Assembly: GCF_030238365.1 (NCBI RefSeq)
Contig: NZ_JASSOT010000063.1
Location: forward strand, 372,001 to 436,000
Origin: Lelliottia wanjuensis
GTDB taxonomy: Bacteria > Pseudomonadota > Gammaproteobacteria > Enterobacterales > Enterobacteriaceae
Length of the DNA: 64,000 nt
Direction: 5' to 3'
The notes beneath the pieces are model-generated. The model was given only the letters and a program-made list of their open reading frames with translations. It was not told where the DNA came from and did not search any database. The first letter of the stretch is position 1. Each line of letters opens with the position of its first letter. The translations under genes and the position numbers were made by a program. This document shows, one piece after another, positions 34,394 to 43,987 of the stretch.

Positions 34394-35704
34394 ATGGACT
34401 CCACCCTCATCTCCGAACGCCCCAACGAGGAGACACCATCGCTTAATCGCGCCCGACGCGCCGCCCTCGGCAGTTTCGCCGGAGCTGTCGTCGACTGGTA
34501 TGACTTTCTGCTCTACGGCATCACCGCCGCTCTGGTATTTAACCGCGAATTCTTCCCTCAGGTCAGCCCGGCAATGGGCACCCTCGCCGCGTTTGCCACC
34601 TTTGGCGTCGGGTTCCTGTTTCGCCCGCTCGGCGGCGTGATCTTCGGTCATTTCGGCGACAAGCTGGGCCGCAAGCGGATGCTGATGCTCACGGTCTGGA
34701 TGATGGGCATCGCCACTGCGCTGATCGGTATTTTGCCGTCGTTCGACACCATCGGCTGGTGGGCACCGGTCCTGCTGGTGACCCTGCGAGCCATTCAGGG
34801 CTTTGCCGTGGGCGGTGAATGGGGCGGCGCGGCGCTGCTCTCCGTTGAAAGCGCGCCGAAACACAAGAAAGCCTTCTACAGCAGCGGCGTGCAGGTGGGT
34901 TACGGCGTCGGCCTGTTGCTCTCCACCGGGCTGGTTTCTCTGATAAGCCAAATGACCACCGACGAGCAGTTCCTGAGCTGGGGCTGGCGCATTCCGTTCC
35001 TGTTCAGCATCGTACTGGTGCTGGCCGCCCTGTGGATCCGCAACGGCATGGAAGAGTCCGCCGAGTTTGAAAAGCAGCAGAGCGAGCCACCGGTGGCGAA
35101 AAAACGTCTGCCGGTGATGGAAGCCTTGCTCCAGCATCCAGGCGCGTTCCTGAAGATCATCGCTCTGCGCCTGTGCGAGCTGCTGACGATGTATATCGTC
35201 ACCGCCTTCGCCCTGAACTATTCGACGCAAAACCTCGGCCTGCCGCGTGAGCTTTTTCTGAATATTGGCCTGCTGGTGGGGGGAATTAGCTGTTTCAGTA
35301 TTCCCTGCTTTGCGTGGCTGGCGGACCGGTTTGGCCGTCGACGCGTCTACATCACCGGGGCGCTGATCGGCAGCCTCAGCGCCTGGCCGTTCTTTATGGC
35401 GCTCGAAGCCCAGTCGATGTTCTGGATTGTGTTCTTTGCCATTATGCTCGCCAACATCGCCCATGACATGGTGGTGTGCGTGCAGCAGCCGATGTTTACG
35501 GAGATGTTTGGCGCGAGCTATCGCTACAGTGGCGCGGGCGTGGGCTATCAGGTGGCGAGCGTGGTCGGCGGCGGGTTTACGCCGTTTATCGCCGCGGCCT
35601 TAGTCACCTTCTCTGGCGGCAACTGGCAGAGCGTGGCGATTTACCTGCTGGCGGGCTGCCTGATCTCCGCCGCCACGGCACTGCTGATGAAAGAGTCCCA
35701 CTGA
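34394..35704 (+). CDS. shiA: ShiA, shikimate:proton symporter
   Basis: A protein of 436 residues of the metabolite:H+ symporter branch of the major facilitator superfamily, nearly colinear with E. coli ShiA from the start MDSTLIS. Motif A copies are visible (FGHFGDKLGRKRML and LADRFGRRRVY), with 12 membrane segments. It takes up shikimate, and also dehydroshikimate. The ATG at 34394 is chosen because it matches E. coli; upstream in-frame ATGs at 34337 and 34367 are not conserved. It lies next to amn as in E. coli. Confidence 0.95.
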   Translation: MDSTLISERPNEETPSLNRARRAALGSFAGAVVDWYDFLLYGITAALVFNREFFPQVSPAMGTLAAFATFGVGFLFRPLGGVIFGHFGDKLGRKRMLMLTVWMMGIATALIGILPSFDTIGWWAPVLLVTLRAIQGFAVGGEWGGAALLSVESAPKHKKAFYSSGVQVGYGVGLLLSTGLVSLISQMTTDEQFLSWGWRIPFLFSIVLVLAALWIRNGMEESAEFEKQQSEPPVAKKRLPVMEALLQHPGAFLKIIALRLCELLTMYIVTAFALNYSTQNLGLPRELFLNIGLLVGGISCFSIPCFAWLADRFGRRRVYITGALIGSLSAWPFFMALEAQSMFWIVFFAIMLANIAHDMVVCVQQPMFTEMFGASYRYSGAGVGYQVASVVGGGFTPFIAAALVTFSGGNWQSVAIYLLAGCLISAATALLMKESH

Positions 35705-35783
35705 TGATGTCCTGACTTTTTTTTCACATGTGAGTGACATACTATCGAGTGACGTCGCACATCTGTGGATCAAGGAGACAGAC

Positions 35784-37238
35784 ATGAATAATAAGGGCTT
35801 AAGCCTGACACCTGCTCAGGCGCTGGAGAAGCTGGAGGCGTTGTACGAGCAATCTGTCAACGCCCTGCGCACCGCCATTAGCGAGTACATTGAAAACGGA
35901 ACGCTTCCTGATGAAAAGGCCCGACTCGACGGCCTTTTTGTTTATCCCTCGCTCTCGGTAACCTGGGACGGCGGCACCACCAACACACCAAAAACCCGTG
36001 CCTACGCCCGCTTTACCCATTCAGGATGCTACTCCACCACCGTTACCCGCCCTTCTCTGTTCCGCCCCTATCTTGAAGAGCAACTGACGCTGCTGTATCA
36101 GGATTACGACGCGCATATCGCCGTTGAACCCTCGATGCACGAAATCCCGTACCCGTACGTGATTGACGGTTCGGCGCTGACGCTGGACCGTTCGATGAGT
36201 GCCGGGCTGACGCGCCACTTCCCGACCACCGAGCTGTCGCAGATTGGCGATGAGACCGCCGACGGGATTTACCATCCGGCGGAGTTTTCCCCGCTGTCGC
36301 ACTTCGATGCGCGCCGCGTTGATTTCTCGCTGGCACGACTGCGCCACTACACGGGCACGCCGGTCGAACATTTCCAGCCCTTTGTGCTGTTTACCAACTA
36401 CACCCGCTACGTGGATGAGTTTGTGCGCTGGGGCTGCAGCCAGATCCTCGATCCGGACAGCCCGTACGTGGCGCTCTCCTGCGCGGGCGGGATCTGGATC
36501 ACCGCCGAGACCGAAGCGCCTGAGATGGCGATTTCCGATCTGGCGTGGAAAAAACATCAGATGCCAGCCTGGCACCTGATCACCGCCGACGGCCAGGGCA
36601 TTACGCTGATTAACATCGGCGTCGGCCCGTCGAATGCCAAAACTATCTGCGACCATCTGGCGGTACTGCGCCCGGACGTGTGGCTGATGATCGGCCACTG
36701 CGGCGGCCTGCGCGAAAGCCAGCTGATCGGTGATTACGTTCTCGCCCACGCCTATCTGCGCGACGACCACGTGCTCGACGCGGTGCTGCCGCCGGACATC
36801 CCGATCCCGAGCATCGCCGAAGTCCAGCGCGCCCTGTACGACGCCACCAAGCAGGTGAGCGGCATGCCGGGCGAAGAGGTTAAACAGCGCCTGCGCACGG
36901 GGACGGTGGTCACCACCGACGACCGCAACTGGGAGCTGCGCTACTCTGCGTCGGCCCTGCGTTTTAACCTAAGCCGCGCGGTGGCCATCGATATGGAAAG
37001 CGCCACCATTGCCGCCCAGGGCTACCGTTTCCGCGTTCCGTACGGCACGCTGCTGTGCGTTTCGGACAAACCGCTGCACGGCGAGATTAAACTCCCCGGC
37101 CAGGCTAACCGCTTCTACGAGGGGGCGATTTCCGAGCATCTGCAGATTGGCATTCGGGCGATCGACTTACTGCGTGCGGAAGGCGACAAGCTGCATTCGC
37201 GCAAACTGCGCACCTTTAACGAGCCGCCGTTCCGCTAA
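35784..37238 (+). CDS. amn: Amn, AMP nucleosidase
   Basis: A 484-residue enzyme, the full length of E. coli Amn. It hydrolyses AMP to adenine and ribose 5-phosphate and helps regulate adenylate pools. The C-terminal half has the purine nucleoside phosphorylase fold, with the nucleoside-binding segments IGHCGGLRESQLIGDYV and AIDMESATIAAQGYRF. AAGGAGA lies 7 bases before the ATG at 35784, which excludes the upstream in-frame start at 35730. The M24 peptidase gene starts 18 bases after its stop and may be co-transcribed. Confidence 0.96.
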   Translation: MNNKGLSLTPAQALEKLEALYEQSVNALRTAISEYIENGTLPDEKARLDGLFVYPSLSVTWDGGTTNTPKTRAYARFTHSGCYSTTVTRPSLFRPYLEEQLTLLYQDYDAHIAVEPSMHEIPYPYVIDGSALTLDRSMSAGLTRHFPTTELSQIGDETADGIYHPAEFSPLSHFDARRVDFSLARLRHYTGTPVEHFQPFVLFTNYTRYVDEFVRWGCSQILDPDSPYVALSCAGGIWITAETEAPEMAISDLAWKKHQMPAWHLITADGQGITLINIGVGPSNAKTICDHLAVLRPDVWLMIGHCGGLRESQLIGDYVLAHAYLRDDHVLDAVLPPDIPIPSIAEVQRALYDATKQVSGMPGEEVKQRLRTGTVVTTDDRNWELRYSASALRFNLSRAVAIDMESATIAAQGYRFRVPYGTLLCVSDKPLHGEIKLPGQANRFYEGAISEHLQIGIRAIDLLRAEGDKLHSRKLRTFNEPPFR

Positions 37239-37256
37239 AAACAACAAGGAAAAATC

Positions 37257-39032
37257 ATGCACACCACCACACCGCTTACGGCGCTTCGCCAGTGGCTACA
37301 GGAAAATAATCTCGACGGGATGATCGTCCCGCGCACCGATGCGTGGCAGAGCGAATACTGCGCGCCCCATTTCGAAAAACTGGCGTGGCTGACCGGCTTT
37401 GACGGCTCGGCGGGGCTGGCGCTGGTTCTGAAAGATCGCGCCCTGCTGTTCGTCGACGGACGCTATCAGGTGCAGGCTCGCGTTCAGGTCAACATGGACG
37501 ATTTTGCCATCCATCATCTGCACAACGAACCGCTGGCCCAGTGGCTTGACGCCAATGCCAGCGCGGGAACGCGTATCGCGTTTGACCCGCTGCTGATGAC
37601 CCATAACGAGTATCAGCAGTTGGCCGCTACTGCCTGTGAATTCGTGGCCCTCGACGCGTCGCCGTTCGACACCCTCTGGACCGACCGTCCTGCAGCCCCG
37701 GCGGGGGTGATCCGCGAGATGCCGGTAGACGTGAGCGGTGAAAGCAGCGCCGATAAACGCCGTCGTGTGGCGCAACTGTTGCAAAGTAACGGCGCGGATT
37801 ATCTGGCGTTGACCATGCCGGATAACATCGCCTGGCTGCTGAACGTGCGTGGGTCTGATATTCCGACCAGCCCGGTGCCGCTCTCCTTCGCGCTGCTGAG
37901 CCGCGAGGGCGACGTCGAATGGTTCGTCGAAGGCGACAAGCTTCGCGAACTGCCGGCCTCTGCCGTGGAAGGGATCGTGATTTCACCGCAGGATGATTTT
38001 GTGTCGCGCTGCAAACAGCTCGGCGAAGGCAAACGCGTGTGGCTGGATGCGGATTCCGCACCGGTCGCGCTGCGTTTTGCGATTGAGCCGCAGGGAGAGA
38101 TCCTCTGGCAGGCCGATCCGGTGACGCTCCTGAAAGCGCATAAAAATCCGGTTGAGCTGGAAGGCTATCGCGAATGCCACCAGCAGGACGGCGCCGCGTG
38201 GGTGAACTTCCTCGCGTGGCTGTCCCGTGAAGTGCCGCAGCGCGAGGCTGCAGGCAAGCCGCTGACCGAGCTGGAAGCCCAGGCGCAGCAGCTTAAGTTC
38301 CGCGAGCAGCAAAGCGGATTCATCGAGCAGAGCTTCGAGACCATCTCCGCCTCCGCCAGTAACGCCGCGATGTGCCATTACCACTCAAGCGCCGCCTCGA
38401 ATAAAGCGATCACCAGCGGGCATTTTTATCTGAACGATTCCGGCGGTCAGTATCACAACGGCACCACCGATGCGACCCGTACGCTGGCGTACAGCAAGCT
38501 GGATGCGCAGCAGCGCCTGCACTATATCGCGGTGCTGAAAGGCTTCTTATCCCTGATCTCGCTGCAATTCCCGTCGGGTACGCAGGGACATCAGCTCGAT
38601 GCCTTTGCCCGCCGTCCTCTGTGGGAGCTGGGGCTGGATTACGATCACGGCACCGGGCATGGCGTGGGGCACCAGCTGTTGATCCATGAAAACCCGCAGC
38701 GCATTGCCAAGAAAGTAAACCCGTGGCCGCTGAAGGCGGGAAATATCATCACTATCGAGCCGGGCTACTATCAGGCCGACAGTCACGGTATTCGCATTGA
38801 GAATCAGGTGGAGATCGTTGAGAGCATGCCGGGCTTCTGCAAGTTTGCCTCCCTGACGCTGATCCCGATTGATTTAAGCCAGGTGGAGCTGCATCTGCTC
38901 AGCGAGCAGGAGAAGCAGTGGCTGGATGAGTATCATCAGCAGGTGCGGGAAGTGTTGTCGCCGCTGGTCGAGAGCGATGCGCGTCCGTGGCTCTTTGCAG
39001 CCACCGCGCCGATTCGCGTGCAGGCGGGGTAA
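37257..39032 (+). CDS. M24-family aminopeptidase P-like metallopeptidase
   Basis: A 591-residue protein with the three-part layout of the long aminopeptidase P family (like human XPNPEP1): two creatinase-N domains in residues 1-310 and an M24 metallopeptidase domain after that. Metal ligands are visible in NGTTDATRT (Asp), GHGVGHQL (His) and ITIEPGYY (Glu), with another Glu in RIENQVEIV. It removes N-terminal residues before proline in the cytoplasm, with manganese. AAGGA precedes the ATG at 37257. The position directly behind amn is known in Klebsiella and Enterobacter but not in E. coli K-12. Confidence 0.92.
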   Translation: MHTTTPLTALRQWLQENNLDGMIVPRTDAWQSEYCAPHFEKLAWLTGFDGSAGLALVLKDRALLFVDGRYQVQARVQVNMDDFAIHHLHNEPLAQWLDANASAGTRIAFDPLLMTHNEYQQLAATACEFVALDASPFDTLWTDRPAAPAGVIREMPVDVSGESSADKRRRVAQLLQSNGADYLALTMPDNIAWLLNVRGSDIPTSPVPLSFALLSREGDVEWFVEGDKLRELPASAVEGIVISPQDDFVSRCKQLGEGKRVWLDADSAPVALRFAIEPQGEILWQADPVTLLKAHKNPVELEGYRECHQQDGAAWVNFLAWLSREVPQREAAGKPLTELEAQAQQLKFREQQSGFIEQSFETISASASNAAMCHYHSSAASNKAITSGHFYLNDSGGQYHNGTTDATRTLAYSKLDAQQRLHYIAVLKGFLSLISLQFPSGTQGHQLDAFARRPLWELGLDYDHGTGHGVGHQLLIHENPQRIAKKVNPWPLKAGNIITIEPGYYQADSHGIRIENQVEIVESMPGFCKFASLTLIPIDLSQVELHLLSEQEKQWLDEYHQQVREVLSPLVESDARPWLFAATAPIRVQAG

Positions 39033-39045
39033 TCCGTACGATTCT

Positions 39046-39077
39046 GTAGGCCGGGTAAGGCGAAGCCGCCACCCGGC
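39046..39077. repeat. REP element
   Basis: GTAGGCCGGGTAAGGCG pairs with CGCCACCCGGC, at the 3' end of the peptidase gene. Confidence 0.75.
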
Positions 39078-39096
39078 AATTTCCCCAAACGCAGAA

Positions 39097-39131
39097 AAGC
39101 AAAAAGCCCGCTCAGTTTCCTGAGCAGGCTT
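39097..39131 (-). terminator. Terminator of the third tRNA-Asn
   Basis: On the minus strand GCCTGCTCAG and CTGAGCGGGC pair around GAAA with one wobble, followed by TTTTTGCTTTT. Confidence 0.85.
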
Positions 39132-39139
39132 CTTAAATA

Positions 39140-39215
39140 TGGCTCCTCTGACTGGACTCGAACCAGTGACATACGGATTAACAGTCCGCCGTTCTACCGA
39201 CTGAACTACAGAGGA
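39140..39215 (-). tRNA. asn tRNA: tRNA-Asn (GTT), third copy
   Basis: 76 bases on the minus strand, identical to the other three copies, with encoded CCA. It lies behind yeeO's end as asnW does in E. coli. Confidence 0.96.
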
Positions 39216-39233
39216 ATCGTGTGAACGGGGCGC

Positions 39234-39262
39234 ATATTATCGACGCCACCCGGCATTGTCAA
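39234..39262 (-). promoter_or_regulatory. Promoter of the third tRNA-Asn
   Basis: On the minus strand TTGACA (39257-39262), 17 bases, TAATAT (39234-39239). The -10 region and discriminator match those of the second copy base for base. Confidence 0.8.
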
Positions 39263-39295
39263 AGACAGAATGCACAAAAATGTTCGTTTGCTGCT

Positions 39296-40876
39296 TTATT
39301 CCTCAGTTCGCACACTTGTCAACCGTTCAGGCGCGTCAGGCGCCTCATTTTGGGCTTTGACCCGCGGGTATTTCCACAGCCAGCGACCGCTAACCATACG
39401 CCAGTAGAACAGCGCGCCGCGCACCGCCCAGTCGAGGAACATCCCCAGCCAGACGCCCACCACGCCCATCCCGAGCATAATCCCGAGCCCATACCCCGCC
39501 ACCACGCGACAGCCCCACATGCCGAGCATCGATACCCACATCGCAAAGCGCGCGTCACGCGCCCCTTTGAGCCCCGCAGGAAGCACCCACGACGCCGCCC
39601 AGATAGGCATAAACGCGGCGTTCATCCAGATAAGGATTTTGACTACCTCTTTGACGTCGTCCTCATGGGTGTAGAACGAGGCCATCAGCCCCGCGAACGG
39701 CGCGGTTCCCCACGCGATAATCGTCAGGCCAATCGTCGACAGCCAGAAAACGTGGCGCAGCTGCCGCTCCGCCTGGGCAATCTGCCCTTTGCCGAGCCGT
39801 TTACCGGTGATGATGGTCGACGCCGACCCGAGGGCGTTCCCCGGCAGGTTAATCAGCGAGGCAATAGAGAACGCAATAAAGTTACCGGCGATGACGTCGG
39901 TGCCCATTCCGGCGACAAACATCTGCGTGAGCAGTTTCCCGCCGTTGAACAGCACCGACTCAATGCTGGCAGGGATCCCAATCCCCATCACTTCCCAGAT
40001 AATGGCGAAATTGAACGGGCGGAAGTAGCTCTTTAACGAGAGCTTGAGCGCAGGGTTTACGCCCATCATCAGCACCACGACAATGGCGATCGCGCCGATG
40101 TAGCGGGAGATAGTCAGCCCAAGCCCTGCACCGACAAAGCCTAGTCCGTCCCAGGAGAAAAGACCGTAAATCAGAATGCTGCTGATGATGATGTTGAGGA
40201 TGTTCATCCCACCGTTAATCAGCAAAGGGATTTTAGTGTTGCCCGCACCGCGCAACGCGCCGCTGCCAATAAGGGCGATGGCCGCCGCCGGATAGCTCAG
40301 CACCGTCATTTCGAGGTAGGTCAGCGCCAGGTCTTTCACCTCATTGGTTGCCTCCCCCGCCACGATATCGATAATCTCTTGACCGAAATAGTGGATCACC
40401 GCCGCCAGAATGATTGAGAAGACAGTCATGATCATCAGGGATTGCCGCGCCGCCTCGCGTGCGCGTTTCGGGTCGAGTTTGCCCAGACTAAAGGCCACCA
40501 CCACCGTTGTCCCGAGGTCGATAGCGGCAAAGAACGACATCACCACCATATTAAAGCTGTCCGCCAGCCCCACGCCCGCCATCGCCTCTTTGCCCAGCCA
40601 GCTCACCAGAAACGTGCTGAGCACGCCCATCAGCAGGACGCAGGTGTTTTCCAGAAAGATAGGCACAGCAAGGGGGGTGATTTCACGCCAGAACAGAACA
40701 CGATAGCTTTTACGTTTGGCATACCAGGGCGTACGCTTAACGGCCTGGCGCAGAGCGGAAGTGACGTTCAAAATGGACCTTAACGAGAGAAAGTTGAAAC
40801 TCCATTTCAAATGATGAGGGAGAAACGCTAATCCTGCAAAGTATTTTCCACAAAAAATTGTCGAGAATGACGACAA
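39296..40876 (-). CDS. yeeO: YeeO, MATE-family FMN/FAD exporter
   Basis: A 526-residue MATE transporter with 12 membrane segments, colinear with E. coli YeeO from about residue 30. Typical segments are LAVPIFLENTCVLLMG and GSGALRGAGNTKIPL. YeeO exports flavin mononucleotide and adenine dinucleotide, and dipeptides. The N-terminal 40 residues differ from E. coli, and the first conserved part is LRSILNVTSALRQ, so the real start could be further downstream (for example ATG-like codons near 40780); the exact start is uncertain. Confidence 0.92.
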   Translation of the reverse strand: MSSFSTIFCGKYFAGLAFLPHHLKWSFNFLSLRSILNVTSALRQAVKRTPWYAKRKSYRVLFWREITPLAVPIFLENTCVLLMGVLSTFLVSWLGKEAMAGVGLADSFNMVVMSFFAAIDLGTTVVVAFSLGKLDPKRAREAARQSLMIMTVFSIILAAVIHYFGQEIIDIVAGEATNEVKDLALTYLEMTVLSYPAAAIALIGSGALRGAGNTKIPLLINGGMNILNIIISSILIYGLFSWDGLGFVGAGLGLTISRYIGAIAIVVVLMMGVNPALKLSLKSYFRPFNFAIIWEVMGIGIPASIESVLFNGGKLLTQMFVAGMGTDVIAGNFIAFSIASLINLPGNALGSASTIITGKRLGKGQIAQAERQLRHVFWLSTIGLTIIAWGTAPFAGLMASFYTHEDDVKEVVKILIWMNAAFMPIWAASWVLPAGLKGARDARFAMWVSMLGMWGCRVVAGYGLGIMLGMGVVGVWLGMFLDWAVRGALFYWRMVSGRWLWKYPRVKAQNEAPDAPERLTSVRTEE

Positions 40877-40922
40877 ACTGACGACAGAATCAGCAGTTGA
40901 ACAACCGAGTGTAAGATCAGGT

Positions 40923-40950
40923 TTGACAAAAGTTTTTTCGCCGCTAAGAT
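40923..40950 (+). promoter_or_regulatory. Promoter of the fourth tRNA-Asn
   Basis: TTGACA (40923-40928), 16 bases, TAAGAT (40945-40950). It differs from the other three tRNA-Asn promoters. Confidence 0.7.
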
Positions 40951-40966
40951 AAGCCTCCTAACCGAT

Positions 40967-41042
40967 TCCTCTGTAGTTCAGTCGGTAGAACGGCGGACTG
41001 TTAATCCGTATGTCACTGGTTCGAGTCCAGTCAGAGGAGCCA
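40967..41042 (+). tRNA. asn tRNA: tRNA-Asn (GTT), fourth copy
   Basis: 76 bases, identical to the other copies, with encoded CCA. The terminator region behind it is nearly identical to that of the second copy. Confidence 0.96.
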
Positions 41043-41048
41043 AATTTG

Positions 41049-41078
41049 AAAAGCCTGCTTTTAAAGCAGGCTTTTTGC
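41049..41078 (+). terminator. Terminator of the fourth tRNA-Asn
   Basis: AAGCCTGC and GCAGGCTT around TTTTAAA with a T-rich tail, the same as behind the second copy. Confidence 0.85.
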
Positions 41079-41346
41079 TTTTCTGAGATGGCATTTTCAT
41101 ACCTCCGCCAGTCATCACATAGCATTACGTGCCGGGTTTCGTACATGAGTGATAATCAACGGCTAAAAACGATAACTCACTTTAAACGCAATTAAATTTT
41201 AACTTACATAAGGATACAAATAGGGTTTATTCGGCTCTCATCACAAATATAAATTTGTGATAAATGACTCAAAAAAAGCGTTCAAAACCTTCAAAATGGA
41301 CAGGGCCAACTCTCTTCAGAGATAAGTTGAAATTTAGGGAAGAATT
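41079..41346. other. AT-rich intergenic stretch before the DMT transporter
   Basis: About 270 bases with low GC. It presumably holds the transporter promoter. Nothing else recognised. Confidence 0.4.
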
Positions 41347-42249
41347 ATGCCTTACATCCTGTTGATACTTGCAGCTATTTTTTGGGGTGGAAACTACGTT
41401 GCAGGTAGCATTCTCGTTCATTATATCAACCCTTACGCCCTCAGTATTTTTAGATGGGGATTGACCACTGTTTTGATGTTTACATTGTACTGGCGGACCA
41501 TTGCAAAAGAGTGGTACTTGTTGATGAGTAATATAAAAATAAATGCCATCTACGCACTGCTTGGTCAGATCACCTTCCCACTGACTCTCTATATCGGCCT
41601 GCAGTATACAAGCTCATTAAATGCATCTATTTATATCTCGAGTACGCCCTGCCTTGTCCTTTTGATCAATGCCCTGTTTTTTCATGAGAAAATCTCCTGG
41701 CGCAATATATTAGGTGTCATCGTAAGTACAGCGGGGGTTATCTATCTTGCTTTTTCGAATGCTCATAGTGGAGGTTTAGCTTCATTTGGTATTGGAGACT
41801 TGCTGACCATTATATCCGCGGTAAGTTGGGCCTGTTATTGCGCCTTGCTCAGACTCAAAGATAAGCGCGTTACTAATACAGCTTTCGTTGGCTTCACCTC
41901 ATTAATAGGAACGATTATATTAGTACCTGTGTATTTTATTTATTGTTACAGCGCAGGTTCACTGACTATGTTCAACCATACGCCTTCACTTTATCCTGTG
42001 CTGGGGGCAATCTATCTGGTCATATTCCCCTCCTGGCTTGCCTATGTTTTCTGGAATAAAGGCGTGCAATTGCTCGGGACAACACGAAGTGAGATTTTCA
42101 CCCATATTATCCCTATCTCTGGCGGACTGCTGAGTATCGTATTACTTAACCAACAGTTCCATTTCTATCATTTTTTAACGTTATTGCTGATTATCTTAGG
42201 CATTGTTCTTTGTTCAGGAAGAACGAGCAATAAGGTTCAGAAGGTGTAG
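41347..42249 (+). CDS. DMT-family (EamA) transporter
   Basis: A 300-residue inner membrane protein with ten membrane segments in two EamA repeats. The start LLILAAIFWGGNYVAG and the second repeat start LLTIISAVSWACYCALLRLK are typical. It is a drug/metabolite transporter, probably an exporter of amino acids or metabolites; substrate unknown. AT content and codon use are unlike the neighbours (many AT-ending codons), and it stands beside a tRNA-Asn, so it may have been acquired by transfer. GGGAAGAATT precedes the ATG. Confidence 0.88.
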   Translation: MPYILLILAAIFWGGNYVAGSILVHYINPYALSIFRWGLTTVLMFTLYWRTIAKEWYLLMSNIKINAIYALLGQITFPLTLYIGLQYTSSLNASIYISSTPCLVLLINALFFHEKISWRNILGVIVSTAGVIYLAFSNAHSGGLASFGIGDLLTIISAVSWACYCALLRLKDKRVTNTAFVGFTSLIGTIILVPVYFIYCYSAGSLTMFNHTPSLYPVLGAIYLVIFPSWLAYVFWNKGVQLLGTTRSEIFTHIIPISGGLLSIVLLNQQFHFYHFLTLLLIILGIVLCSGRTSNKVQKV

Positions 42250-42269
42250 CCCTCCCGACTCGCACATAA

Positions 42270-42320
42270 CAGCCCAAAAAAAAGCCCCTCTGCTTTCGCA
42301 GAGAGGCCTTATCAATTTTC
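42270..42320 (-). terminator. Terminator of tmaR
   Basis: GCCTCTCTGCGAAAGCAGAGGGGC forms a hairpin on the minus strand, followed by TTTTTTTT (complement of the A run near 42278). Confidence 0.75.
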
Positions 42321-42327
42321 GCGACAG

Positions 42328-42663
42328 TTACTCGCTTTTGGCTTCACCGTTCTTGATTTCGCCAATCACTTTCAGTTTTTTGGAGATGTCGCGACGCTCT
42401 TTGGACAGCTCAGCATTTTTGATGATGTAGTCGTCTACGCGATCTTCGTAGTCGGTTTTCATGCTGGCGATGATGCCCTGGATAGCTTCAACGCTCATGC
42501 CTGGCTTGATGTAGTCGCTCAGGTTATCAAGCAGCAGAACACGTTTCTGGTTGTCACGGATCTTCTTCTCAACGTCCTGGATTTCACGCTGCAGTTTGTT
42601 TTTGCGGCGGAACAGGCGGACGAATTCCAGAACATCCTGGAACGAAGGCTTGGTAGTTTCCAT
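42328..42663 (-). CDS. tmaR: TmaR (YeeX), PTS polar localisation factor
   Basis: A 111-residue coiled-coil protein, very similar to E. coli TmaR/YeeX (109 residues), beginning [21 protein letters not shown]. Heptad patterns cover residues 20-50 and 80-105. TmaR clusters at the cell pole and sequesters enzyme I of the sugar phosphotransferase system. The ATG at 42663 is chosen over upstream in-frame codons because it starts the conserved part. Confidence 0.93.
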   Translation of the reverse strand: METTKPSFQDVLEFVRLFRRKNKLQREIQDVEKKIRDNQKRVLLLDNLSDYIKPGMSVEAIQGIIASMKTDYEDRVDDYIIKNAELSKERRDISKKLKVIGEIKNGEAKSE

Positions 42664-42830
42664 TTTGATACCCCTGCTAATGTAAGATTCGGATTCGTTA
42701 AGCAACCGCTGTACAGATAACCTTACTGACAGCCGCTGCGAATGACAATGACTATATCGTTTGATCCTATCATAACCCCAATCGCTGCTGAATCGAAGCA
42801 GCAGCCGTCACAACAGGCGATGGCTGCTTT

Positions 42831-43889
42831 TTATTTGCGCAGCGCCCGGCAGATAAGATGCGACAACAGCTCCAGTTGCCTCGCCATTTCCATGCTCAAC
42901 CATACATAGCCGTGGATGGGCGTTTCCGCCACATTGTCACCCTGATGGTCATTGATCAGCTGCCGCAGTTCTGCCGTGATTTCGTTCAGACGTTCGCTGT
43001 TCGCCAGAATCGGCTGCGGGTTCCCCTCATACAGCGCGTGAGCGATGGTCAGCAGCGTTTGCTGCGTCATCTGCTGGGTTTCCTTGAGGGTGTGCGCATT
43101 CAGCAGCACGAAGTGGCTGGCGCGGGATGCCCAATGGGCGTTGATTTGCAGTTCGAGCATACACACCAGATTACGGCTGACGGTCTGGATGGCTTCGAAG
43201 ATGGATTTTTGAATGTGCGTCTCTTTGCTGGCAGGCGCAATAATGCCGCGCATCTTGACGACATCGTTGAGAATTTTTTGCATATGTTTTTCAAGGCGCG
43301 GTCGTTCAACCAGATTGGGCGAAAAACCTGCCTGATAGACGCGATTAACGGCGGTGACGTAGTTCGCCATCTGGATGCGCCAGTGCAGGAATGCCCGCTG
43401 CGGCCAGATGCCGGTAAACAGCATTGCCAGCAGGGAACCCAGAATTACATCGCCGCTTCGCCACAGGGCTGTCGCCATGTCGCCTGCCGGGGCACCGACG
43501 ACCACTGAGAGCGTGATCCCAATCAGCAGCGCCTGATACGGTTTTTTACCGAGTGCGAGCCAGCCGCACAGGAACATCGCCCCGGCGCACCACAGCAACA
43601 TTACGGGAAGAGAAATCAGCTCCAGCTTGAGCGCAATCAGCCCCAGCGCCGAGCCAAAAATAGTGCCGCCTATGCGCTCAAAAGCGCGCGGGACCACGTT
43701 TCCCCAGAAAGAGATCGGCCCCATGATCACCACCAACGTGATGAGCGGCCAGGTCCCCTCAGGGATGTGGAACAGCCTCACCAGCAGGAAAGTGAGAATG
43801 AACGCCAGCGCGATGCGGCAACCATGCACAGCGCGGTAATTCCGGTACAAACGGATTTCAAAGGGAGTTAATGATTTGTCGGGACGCAC
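42831..43889 (-). CDS. yeeA: YeeA, FUSC-family inner membrane protein
   Basis: A 352-residue protein colinear with E. coli YeeA from its start MRADKSLSPFE; here the start is VRPDKSLTPFE with GTG at 43889 behind GGAG at proper spacing, so the upstream TTG frame is left out. The N-terminal half has six membrane segments (for example LITLVVIMGPISFWGNV) and the C-terminal half is cytoplasmic. The family includes fusaric acid and aromatic-acid exporters such as AaeB. The substrate of YeeA is not known. Confidence 0.93.
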   Translation of the reverse strand: MRPDKSLTPFEIRLYRNYRAVHGCRIALAFILTFLLVRLFHIPEGTWPLITLVVIMGPISFWGNVVPRAFERIGGTIFGSALGLIALKLELISLPVMLLWCAGAMFLCGWLALGKKPYQALLIGITLSVVVGAPAGDMATALWRSGDVILGSLLAMLFTGIWPQRAFLHWRIQMANYVTAVNRVYQAGFSPNLVERPRLEKHMQKILNDVVKMRGIIAPASKETHIQKSIFEAIQTVSRNLVCMLELQINAHWASRASHFVLLNAHTLKETQQMTQQTLLTIAHALYEGNPQPILANSERLNEITAELRQLINDHQGDNVAETPIHGYVWLSMEMARQLELLSHLICRALRK

Positions 43890-43987
43890 ACCCGCTCTCC
43901 AGCTACACGGCAAACCACAATTGTACTGTGTTTTCTGCCGGACGCATCACGTCCGACAGAAAAACCCTACAAATAACAGGCCCGGAC

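Noticed and set aside
34388..35464. Minus-strand frame of 358 residues
   Set aside because: Antisense shadow of shiA with low-complexity Gln/Arg/His composition.
8624..41042. Repeated 76-base units considered as a CRISPR or other array
   Set aside because: They are dispersed identical tRNA-Asn genes with promoters and terminators; no CRISPR array or cas gene is visible in the window.
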